A stretch of 22,379 nucleotides of DNA, from the NCBI RefSeq assembly GCF_947255005.1, contig NZ_CAMYFI010000036.1:1-22379 (forward strand), read 5' to 3'. The notes under the pieces are model-generated. The model was given only the letters and a program-made list of their open reading frames with translations, did not search any database and was not told where the DNA came from. Shown piece after piece: positions 1 to 6,207 of this stretch. The DNA comes from an uncultured Tessaracoccus sp. (GTDB lineage: Bacteria; Actinomycetota; Actinomycetes; Propionibacteriales; Propionibacteriaceae). Positions within the stretch are counted from its first letter, which is position 1, and each line of letters starts with the position of its first letter. A program made the translations under genes and the position numbers.

Positions 1-19
1 GATGAGAAAGCGAGCCGAT

Positions 20-86
20 GTAATTCACCACACAGCTAATAAAAAAGATCCGACCCTTCGGTCGGATCTTTATCCGGGTGGCTGAC
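20..86. repeat. Left attachment-site repeat of the island
   Basis: This stretch matches 11969-12035 at 66 of 67 positions. The one difference (56 versus 12005) lies in a hairpin loop. It holds the terminator hairpin and the final 10 nt of a tRNA-His, then diverges at 87. It is read as the displaced chromosomal tRNA 3' end left by integration. Confidence 0.8.
45..70. terminator. Intrinsic terminator hairpin in left repeat
   Basis: An 11-bp perfect stem (AAGATCCGACC paired with GGTCGGATCTT) closes a CTTC loop. On the minus strand it is followed by a run of T from the A-run at 41-46, so it would end leftward transcription. It duplicates the tRNA-His terminator. Confidence 0.75.
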
Positions 87-123
87 ACGTCATTTCGCCA
101 ACTTTGCTCCACGGCTCAAAACG

Positions 124-519
124 TTGATAACACGGTGGAAACGAGGCGTCTACCGCACCTCGCAACGCCCTGAAACCACCCTGATTCAGGACTCTCGGGG
201 CAAGGTCGTGCAGAGAGTTGGAACTCTTCAAACTTTTCTCACCGCCTCCGAGGTGACCACACTCGTGGAGGACTACCTCGCAGGCGCGACCGTCAACGAG
301 CTTGCCGAGAGCTACGGCATTCATCGAGCGACGGTCTCTGCGCATCTGACGCGTCGGGGCGTGACGAGACGACCGGCCAGGCTCGGTGTCGAATAAGCTG
401 CCGAGGCAGTGAGGCTTCATCAGGAGGGAATGTCTATCCGGGCGATCTCTCGCTCGATGGGGGTGGGCAGGCAGGTGGTCACGCAAGCACTCCGCGAGAC
501 TACTGTGTTCCCGGCCTAA
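124..519 (+). pseudogene. Two-HTH DNA-binding protein of the element, broken by a stop
   Basis: The frame opens at a TTG and reads 90 codons with a clear helix-turn-helix (EDYLAGATVNELAESYGI, then HRATVSAHL). It stops at TAA 394-396. The same frame continues for 40 codons with a second HTH (LHQEGMSIRAISRSMGVG) to a stop at 517-519. The unbroken homology across the TAA indicates a nonsense mutation, for example CAA to TAA. Small proteins of this kind, related to the C-terminal DNA-binding parts of recombinases, are common on actinobacterial mobile elements. No ribosome site precedes the TTG, so the true start may be lost or lie elsewhere. Role unknown, probably regulation or recombination within the element. 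Converges with the resolvase-like gene 34 bp away. Confidence 0.65.
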
Positions 520-553
520 GTCTTGGACCTTCGTCGGCGACGGCGGTATCGGG

Positions 554-1051
554 TCAGTCCGTTTTGTCTTCGTCTGCCGTGGGTGGGTCGAGAGTCGAGT
601 CGAGTCCGGTGAGGAAGCTCGCGATAAGATCGTCAACCTTGTGTGCCCATTCATCGTCTTCGTCGTCGGGGTTGGGGTCAACGTTCTCGTCGTTCATGCG
701 CTGTGCGTACGCTTCGACTTCGTCGCTTATGAGCTGTTTGATCGCGGCGTCAAGTTCTGGTGGAACAGTCATGATGGTTACGCCCACGAGGTTGAAGCGG
801 TCGATAATGACTTCGCGTTGGTCCGGGTTGTCTGCTAAGCGTTCGACGTTGGTGACGACGATGGTGTCAAAGCTCGTGCCATTTGCTGTCTCTAGGAGCC
901 GGTTCAGTCCTGATCGGTCTCCGGCTTCGTCGTGAACCTGTTCGATCACCTCGTACCCGGCGGTGCGCGCCAGTAGCTCGCATTTCGCCTCCTGGGCTTG
1001 GACGAGGGGAAACCCGGGGTCCGCGTCGTAGGTGTAGGCGACTGCTTTCAT
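554..1051 (-). CDS. Resolvase-fold protein lacking the catalytic serine, acidic tail
   Basis: 165 codons, ATG start, GGGAGAG ribosome site about 7 nt upstream. Residues 1-100 follow the N-terminal fold of serine recombinases: an AYTY strand, a HDEAGDRSGLNRLL segment like the family's DxxSGxxxxRPGL, and IVVTNVERLADN in place of the usual VxxLDRLGRS. The expected nucleophile serine in the YxRVS motif is missing; the sequence there is YTYDADP. The C-terminal half has no recombinase HTH and is strongly acidic (NPDDEDDEW and PPTADEDKTD). It therefore probably does not cut DNA. It overlaps the upstream membrane-protein gene by ATGA, so the two are translationally coupled. Function unknown; similar degenerate recombinase-family proteins occur on actinobacterial elements. 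Confidence 0.75.
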   Translation of the reverse strand: MKAVAYTYDADPGFPLVQAQEAKCELLARTAGYEVIEQVHDEAGDRSGLNRLLETANGTSFDTIVVTNVERLADNPDQREVIIDRFNLVGVTIMTVPPELDAAIKQLISDEVEAYAQRMNDENVDPNPDDEDDEWAHKVDDLIASFLTGLDSTLDPPTADEDKTD

Positions 1052-1458
1052 TGATGCTCTCCCGATAGGACTGTCTCAGACCTGCGTTCCGTCTGAAATC
1101 CGTTGGTGGTGGCACGTTCTCGATGGCGCTCGATTGTCTCACGAACGCGGACGTACGCGAGCATAACGAGTCTGATGAGGCCGAGCAGAACCAGTTTGAA
1201 CATTGACCACAGGCAGAGGAACAGGAAGATGTTCAGCCAGCCCGGGCCTCCGTTATAGATGATGGAGGTCAGCCAGTAGGCGACAGCGAAGTATGGGGTT
1301 GCGAGGAGCATCGCGGGCACACCCCATTTGAGGCCGTCCCTGGTCCAGACCCGGTCACGGACGATGTTGCTCGGGAAGTAGCGACGCAGCTTGCTGTAGA
1401 GGTTGAACACCACGGCAAGCAGGGCAAAGATGACTGCGATGAGAAGCAGAAGAATCAC
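1048..1458 (-). CDS. Small membrane protein of the element, about four TM segments
   Basis: 136 codons from GTG 1456-1458, chosen because GAGGAG lies 7 nt upstream and the protein then begins directly with a membrane helix (VILLLLIAVIFALLAVVF). A TTG 45 bp further upstream would add a charged leader without a ribosome site. Hydrophobic segments fall near residues 1-18, 43-58 (VPAMLLATPYFAVAYW), 65-85 (GWLNIFLFLCLWSMFKLVLL) and on into VMLAY; the tail is basic and Arg-rich. Coupled to the resolvase-like gene by a 4-nt overlap. I do not recognise the family. Its place in an element backbone would fit an accessory of DNA transfer or surface exclusion, but nothing in the sequence proves that. Confidence 0.7.
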   Translation of the reverse strand: MILLLLIAVIFALLAVVFNLYSKLRRYFPSNIVRDRVWTRDGLKWGVPAMLLATPYFAVAYWLTSIIYNGGPGWLNIFLFLCLWSMFKLVLLGLIRLVMLAYVRVRETIERHRERATTNGFQTERRSETVLSGEHQ

Positions 1459-1623
1459 GGGAGTCTCCTCGTCATAGCGCGGCGAAGTACGCCGGCGAGG
1501 CAACTATGAGTTGAGTGCCCCCTGTGGGGCGATCCCGATGAGACCACGGAGATTGGTGAACCTGCCTCTTCTTCTACTGTACGCCTGGCGTGTGACGTAG
1601 GGAACCCTTTGCGGGACAACGCT

Positions 1624-1690
1624 GCGTACCTGGTCCGTGACCGTCGAGTGAGAGGAACCGGCCATGGCTACGGTGGCGGACCAGGTACGC
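1624..1690. promoter_or_regulatory. 14-bp inverted repeat bracketing the dprA-like ribosome site and start
   Basis: GCGTACCTGGTCCG at 1624-1637 is the exact reverse complement of CGGACCAGGTACGC at 1677-1690. The 39 nt between hold the GAGAGGA ribosome site and ATG of the dprA-like gene; the right arm lies within codons 5-9. It could fold in mRNA to hide the start, or be a two-site operator in the 205-bp divergent region (1459-1663), which shows nothing else clear. Confidence 0.5.
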
Positions 1691-2667
1691 GATGAGCGCA
1701 CCGCGCGGATCATGCTGTCGATGATCGTTGATCCCGACGATCCGATGACTGGCAAGGTGGTGCATTGGGTCGGCGGCCGAGAGACGCTGCGTCTTCTTGA
1801 GTCTGACCTGCGTGTGCCAACGCTCGGTGAGACTGAGGCGGAGGTGTGGCGATCCCGGTTCGCTCCGCACTTGAACCTGGGCGTGCTCGCCACGGCGGAC
1901 GCCTACCAGCAACGCGGGATGAACACGCTGACTCCCTCCGACGATCACTGGCCGAAGTCTCTGTCTGATCTTGGCCCGCGCCAGACCTACCTCCTGTGGA
2001 CGAAAGGCGCCACCTCGCTGCTGTCCGGGTCATTGTCAGATCGGGTAACGATCACCGGGATGCGGGCAACGACCAGCTACGACGAAGTCGTCGCCAGCGA
2101 CCTCGCCAGTCGCTTGTCCGATGAAGAACGAGTCATCGCCAGCGGTGGAGCATACGGAATCGAAGGCGCGGCTCATCGCGGAACGCTGGCTTCCGGCGGC
2201 CATGCTGTTGTGGTGATGGGCAATGGGATCGACATTCGTCATCTTTCAATGCAGACCACGATGCTCAACACCATCGGTGATGTGGGGCTGCTGGCCTCCG
2301 AAGTGCCACCCGCAACGCCACCGACGCGACATAACTTGCTTGCTCGGCACCGGATCATGGCAGCTCTCTCGGGTGCAACCGTCATGGTCGAAGCCCCTGC
2401 CCGTTCGAGGCACGCAACCTCGTCAACGAGGCCCTTGCCCTTGGGAGACGGGTGGGTGCGGTGCCCGGCCCGATCTCCAGCGCAGCAAGCTATGGACCCA
2501 ACGACCTGCTGCGGCAAGGGACAGCATCGGTGGTGACCCAGGCCAGCGACGTTCTCGACCTGTTCAATGACCGAGCTGTATCGGCTTTCCGCCCAGCCAC
2601 AGTAAGTGAGCTTCTCCCAAGCAACCGGAGGTCTGGCTCCCTCGGTACCGAGGCTATAGGCGCAAGG
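1664..2667 (+). pseudogene. DprA/Smf-like DNA-processing protein, frameshifted
   Basis: ATG with GAGAGGA upstream. Seen: a DprA-type Rossmann domain with PKSLSDLGPRQTYLLWTKG, VTITGMRATTSYDE, IASGGAYGIEGAAHRGTL, VVVMGNGID and LLARHRIMAALSGATVMVEAPARS. Known: DprA binds single-stranded DNA and loads RecA in transformation; element-borne paralogues probably handle incoming strands. At about 2408-2411, in the conserved EAPARSG region, one base is missing and the frame becomes nonsense, ending at 2536. Homology resumes in the next frame (LVNEALALGRRVGAVPGPIS to VTQASDVLDLF, about 2412-2571). That frame has no stop before the NrdH-like gene, so the end given is nominal. An uncorrected sequencing indel is the alternative to true decay. 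Confidence 0.75.
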
Positions 2668-2676
2668 ATGACAACC

Positions 2677-3033
2677 ATGAAGAAGGCTGATCATGCGGCC
2701 GAGAGTACGGTGACCGTCTACACGAAGCCGGACTGCGTACAGTGCGACGCCACCAAGCGAACCCTGAACAAGCACGGCATCCCTTTCATCGAGATCGACC
2801 TGAGTGCCAACGCCGACGCCCTCGACTGGCTCAAAGCAGCTGGATGGATGTGAGCCCCCATCGTCGAGACCGCCGATGGCGAGATGTGGTCCGGGTTCCG
2901 GCACGACAGGATTCGTGAACTCACGCCCCTAAAATCACTGCGGGCACCGAGCGGTACCTGGTCTCAGTCTTCAGCTACCGACCAGCGGTTCACGATGAGA
3001 CTCTGCTTGTCCACTTTCGATCACATCTTATGA
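2677..3033 (+). pseudogene. NrdH-like glutaredoxin with premature stop
   Basis: The start at 2677 is chosen because AAGGA lies 8 nt upstream; an in-frame ATG at 2668 is possible. It reads TVTVYTKPDCVQC with an intact CxxC redox site, then the NrdH-type helix and DLSANADALDWLKAAGWM. It stops at TGA 2851-2853 in the loop where redoxins carry their cis-proline. The frame continues with APIVETADGEMWSGFRHDRI, the usual NrdH C-terminus, to a stop at 3031-3033. Known: NrdH-redoxins reduce class Ib ribonucleotide reductase. The stop removes the cis-Pro and the last strand and helix, so the product is probably inactive. Companion of the dprA-like gene; it converges with herA, with only 2 bp between stop codons. 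Confidence 0.75.
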
Positions 3034-3035
3034 TC

Positions 3036-4751
3036 TCAGACGGGTGCCTTCCACTCGTCGTAGTTTGGGCCGTCTGAGGCCGGAGGCGACACTGGCTTCT
3101 GTATGCGAACACTGACTGGAACGGGGAAGTCTACGCCCATGAGGATAGCCTCGCCGGGGACGAGGCCGGGTAAAAGCTTCGTAGCTGATTGATCGATCTT
3201 GGCTGCGGCTTGTTCGATTCGCTGGCGATCTCGACCGTCCGCAAGTCTATGGACGATTGTCATTCCGACTTGGCTCAGGACTCCAGAAGGGAGGTCTCCG
3301 GGGCGTTGTGTCGCAACACAGACTGTGAGGCCGTACTTTCGTCCTTCTTTTGCGATTGCGTCGAATGCGTTCAAGTGAGTGTTTGCGAACTCATCGCCCA
3401 CGGTGACGTCAAAAAACTGGTGCGCCTCATCGACTGCCGCGACCAGTGGGGCAGTGCGGAACTTGTCTAGTCGGGCCCAACCAAGAAGCGCCTGCCCAAG
3501 TATGTTGACGACAATCTCCCTTAAGTGGTTGGCGAAAGTTAGATTCTTGAGCGAAATTCTTAGTACGTGACTGGTCGGATCGTCCAACCAGGATTCCATT
3601 TCATCGATGGCGTTACGAACGCCACTTGGGGGGTCAATAACGTCCATAATCTCTCGAATCTGTAGCAGATCGTTGATGCGACTCACTAGAGATGCCACGT
3701 AACCCAGCTCATTGTTGTTCACGCCCCCAAAGACGTTCGATTGCTGACCTTGACTTGTGGGCCAAATGCACTCGTACTGGATCTGGTTGGCCAACGCTCG
3801 GAAGTTGAAGGGGTAGTGGGGATTCTCAACGCTTCCAATGTACTTTTGCATCGCACTCTGGTACGCCTGAACCGAGGTTCCACTCTTTTCCAAAGGCCCT
3901 TGGGTGCTAGCAAACTGAGCGTGATCAGGATCGCGACGGTCGTCATCTGTGACCGCCTGAACAAGTCGCAACGTGCGCACCGCTTCACGCAGTTTAGGAA
4001 GTTGAGAACCTGCTGACGGGTTCAGAAAGGCGTTTCGGTCAGATTCCCTCATCATGTAGTGAGGTATGCCGACGAGGATGGTCCCAGGTGGTTCATCGGA
4101 TTTTGATCCGAATGCCAAGTGTTTCGCATGATCTCCAAGTGTCCAAAACTCACCTGTGGCATCGATAAGGATCATCTTGCCTCTGCACGAGGCTACGCTC
4201 TCAGCGAGGTGGCCCAGGGTCCAGCTCTTGCCCGACCCTGTTGTTCCGACAACGGCGACATGGCGTCCAAACAGGCGTGTCAGTGGAACGTCTACGGGCA
4301 CCGACTCATCGACTGATAGGCGGCCCAGGCGGAGTACGGGTGTCGCCGAGTCTGGGCTCGCGCTGATGACGGCGCGTATCGCTTCGGAGCTCGCGGCGAA
4401 CACTGCGTCGCCTACTTTGGGGTACCTGGCAATACCTCGCGTGGACCTACCGTTGAGTTCAAGGGTAGAGAGCAGTTGAACTCGTCCCTCAACAGGAACT
4501 TTTCGCCCTGACTCAGTCAATAGCTCTTCGGCGCGACTAGCAGGCGTGCCAACGCGAAGTAGCCGTCCGAATGCGGCAACTCCGCCGACATCTATGACCA
4601 CGAACTCTCCAACTTCTCCCCGACCGAGGTACTCTCCGTAGTGAGAGCGGGGCAGTTTGTTGGCTGCGGAGAACGTGACATCTGCAAAGGAACCTTCGAC
4701 CTGGTAGACGTGGCCGATACGCCGTTCTGGACTAAAGGGATGGGCATCCAT
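3036..4751 (-). CDS. herA: HerA-like hexameric ATPase of a SIR2-HerA defence pair
   Basis: 571 codons. The start is ATG 4749-4751, overlapping the sir2 stop by one base (TGATG), with GGGAG about 10 nt upstream; a TTG one codon earlier is possible. The N-terminus (residues about 10-75, RIGHVYQVEGSFADVTF to VAAFGRLLRVG) fits the HerA barrel domain. Then come Walker A GTTGSGKS at about 169-176, LIDATGEFW, Walker B LVAAVDEAHQF with Asp441/Glu442, and VCVATQRPGDLP. Length and layout match the DUF87/HerA family. Known: in SIR2-HerA systems a HerA hexamer assembles with SIR2 subunits, and the complex depletes NAD and may also act on DNA during phage infection. Intact, unlike its neighbours. Base composition is lower in GC than the relaxase (3541-3600 has 27 G/C of 60), suggesting separate origin. 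Confidence 0.92.
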   Translation of the reverse strand: MDAHPFSPERRIGHVYQVEGSFADVTFSAANKLPRSHYGEYLGRGEVGEFVVIDVGGVAAFGRLLRVGTPASRAEELLTESGRKVPVEGRVQLLSTLELNGRSTRGIARYPKVGDAVFAASSEAIRAVISASPDSATPVLRLGRLSVDESVPVDVPLTRLFGRHVAVVGTTGSGKSWTLGHLAESVASCRGKMILIDATGEFWTLGDHAKHLAFGSKSDEPPGTILVGIPHYMMRESDRNAFLNPSAGSQLPKLREAVRTLRLVQAVTDDDRRDPDHAQFASTQGPLEKSGTSVQAYQSAMQKYIGSVENPHYPFNFRALANQIQYECIWPTSQGQQSNVFGGVNNNELGYVASLVSRINDLLQIREIMDVIDPPSGVRNAIDEMESWLDDPTSHVLRISLKNLTFANHLREIVVNILGQALLGWARLDKFRTAPLVAAVDEAHQFFDVTVGDEFANTHLNAFDAIAKEGRKYGLTVCVATQRPGDLPSGVLSQVGMTIVHRLADGRDRQRIEQAAAKIDQSATKLLPGLVPGEAILMGVDFPVPVSVRIQKPVSPPASDGPNYDEWKAPV

Positions 4752-5917
4752 CAAGACTTTAGGCTCCCATCGGCGAGGCGCTCAGCGTGCGCATCGCGGT
4801 CTTCACGCGGAGGCACATCCGGAAGCACCTCCACGAGATCGTCGAACGTGGCACGTAGGAGAGTGAGACGTCGATCGCCCTTCTCAATAAGCTGCTCTAC
4901 CCACGAGAAGGTAGCTGCACGATCAGTGTCACGTACCCCGGGTGAGACGAACACCGCGCGCAGCCCAATGTTGCTCCTCAGTGCAGCTTCTACAGGCGCA
5001 GTCAGGTGGTCGTCGTTAAACCCGAAGCCGACCACAATGAGCCCCACATCGGGCTGCCGTAAGGCCATCTGGAAGCGAGACATGAACTCCAGGTAGGGCT
5101 GCTGATAGGACAGTTTATACTTTGTCGCCGATGGATAGATTAGGACCGGTCCTGCTGGTTTAGTGCCGCCATATGTCTTGCGAATCTCGGGTCCGGTCGC
5201 ATTCCAGTTAACGGACCCATGTAGCTTTAACAGGTGGAACACATTTGGTTCCAGCATGAGAGGTTCATGGGGTCTCCTTCGTACGTAATCCAGATCAAAG
5301 GTTGCCCCGTCGAAGCTCTGCCCTGAATAACCAAAACCGTCGATGGTGTTAAATCGGGAGCGCTCTGCTGCCGTCTCAAACGCCAAGTCATAGTTCGTTG
5401 TGAATAGCTGGGTGCGTTGAAGCCGTGTCGACCGGCGGGCAACCTTTCTAAGGAAGAGTTCGTGAGTCGCCAGGTCCGAAGTCTCATCGATGAAATTGCA
5501 CCTGTTCCAGACGATGCCCTCGGCTTCTGCGATGAAATCCGTTAGGTCCGAGTTACTTGAGTTAAGTGACTGTCTTGCCTGCGCATCAGAAAGAACATGC
5601 TCCAGATTCCCGTTGCTTATCAGTTCTGGACTGAGCTGTCCTTTGACTGTCTTGAACGAAGCAAGTTTCTTGACTTCATCCCAGAGATCACCCATGCTCG
5701 GGGCACAACGCGTACCGGAGACGTCCACGATTCCAAGTGAGGTCCCAGAACCCGCAAGTACCACCAAACTCTCGGAATTGCAAATCGTCGATAGCTCGTC
5801 ACGAAGAGATGAGAGGGTTACTTCCTGAGTCGCACGTTGAGCCTCATCAACCGACGAGTCACTATCTATCTCCTGCCACCCTTTGGTGTACCCACCAAGA
5901 ATTGCGAGTTTGCTCAA
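4751..5917 (-). CDS. sir2: SIR2-domain NADase effector of SIR2-HerA anti-phage system
   Basis: 388 codons from TTG 5915-5917, supported by AAAGGAG 10 nt upstream. SIR2 motifs occur in order: LAGSGTSLG (54-62, NAD-binding loop), FTTNYDLAFE (172-181, the TxNYD motif), KLHGSVNW (231-238, catalytic His233) and VGFGFNDDHL (296-305). Residues 1-48 form a polar leader. Known: bacterial SIR2 defence proteins hydrolyse NAD and stop growth of infected cells; the HerA partner controls them. The stop overlaps the herA start, so the two form one translationally coupled operon read leftward. No lesion is seen, and all key residues are present. A promoter-like sequence and a short leader ORF lie upstream. 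Confidence 0.93.
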   Translation of the reverse strand: MSKLAILGGYTKGWQEIDSDSSVDEAQRATQEVTLSSLRDELSTICNSESLVVLAGSGTSLGIVDVSGTRCAPSMGDLWDEVKKLASFKTVKGQLSPELISNGNLEHVLSDAQARQSLNSSNSDLTDFIAEAEGIVWNRCNFIDETSDLATHELFLRKVARRSTRLQRTQLFTTNYDLAFETAAERSRFNTIDGFGYSGQSFDGATFDLDYVRRRPHEPLMLEPNVFHLLKLHGSVNWNATGPEIRKTYGGTKPAGPVLIYPSATKYKLSYQQPYLEFMSRFQMALRQPDVGLIVVGFGFNDDHLTAPVEAALRSNIGLRAVFVSPGVRDTDRAATFSWVEQLIEKGDRRLTLLRATFDDLVEVLPDVPPREDRDAHAERLADGSLKS

Positions 5918-6030
5918 GATTTCTTCGCTCCTTTGGGGCCGTGATCGTCGCTACGTGGATCAGTAGTCACATCTCCGATGCGCCATGGATCAACGCCCCA
6001 CGAACTAATGTTCGCCAGGGTTGCCTTCAT
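5914..6030 (-). CDS. Possible 38-codon leader ORF coupled to sir2
   Basis: ATG 6028-6030 opens a frame MKATLANISSWG... to KGAKKS whose TGA (5914-5916) overlaps the sir2 TTG start as TTGA. It lies about 26 nt below a promoter-like sequence and has only a weak GGAT ribosome site. The frame is open further upstream to 6141 but then lies above the predicted start of transcription. No family recognised. The overlap would suit translational coupling, or the ORF may be chance; the sir2 ribosome site is good enough alone. Confidence 0.3.
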   Translation of the reverse strand: MKATLANISSWGVDPWRIGDVTTDPRSDDHGPKGAKKS

Positions 6031-6055
6031 TCGATCCAACGATGTTTTGCCTACC

Positions 6056-6084
6056 ACTCTACATCTAGGGGTACCCGGGGACAA
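6056..6084 (-). promoter_or_regulatory. Candidate promoter for the sir2-herA operon
   Basis: On the minus strand TTGTCC (6079-6084) is followed after 17 bp by TAGAGT (6056-6061), a plausible housekeeping -35/-10 pair. It lies in the 290-bp gap between the relaxase stop and sir2. Nothing else clear is seen in that gap except the short leader ORF. Confidence 0.4.
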
Positions 6085-6207
6085 CGACCATTGACCTAGA
6101 AACGGCAGGAAGCGCAGCATGGCAAAGTTCAGCCATCGCACGGGCTTTAGGCTTGTCGTTTACTCACATAAGCATCTGAAGCGAAGCATGTCCGCCAGGG
6201 AGTTTCC

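Noticed and set aside
2851..2853. TGA in the redoxin frame as a selenocysteine or readthrough codon
   Set aside because: It is not at the CxxC site; the active cysteines are already present, and neighbouring genes show plain stop mutations.
2239..2904. 221-codon minus-strand frame over dprA/nrdH
   Set aside because: It is a shadow of the DprA and NrdH homology on the other strand and has no recognisable domain.
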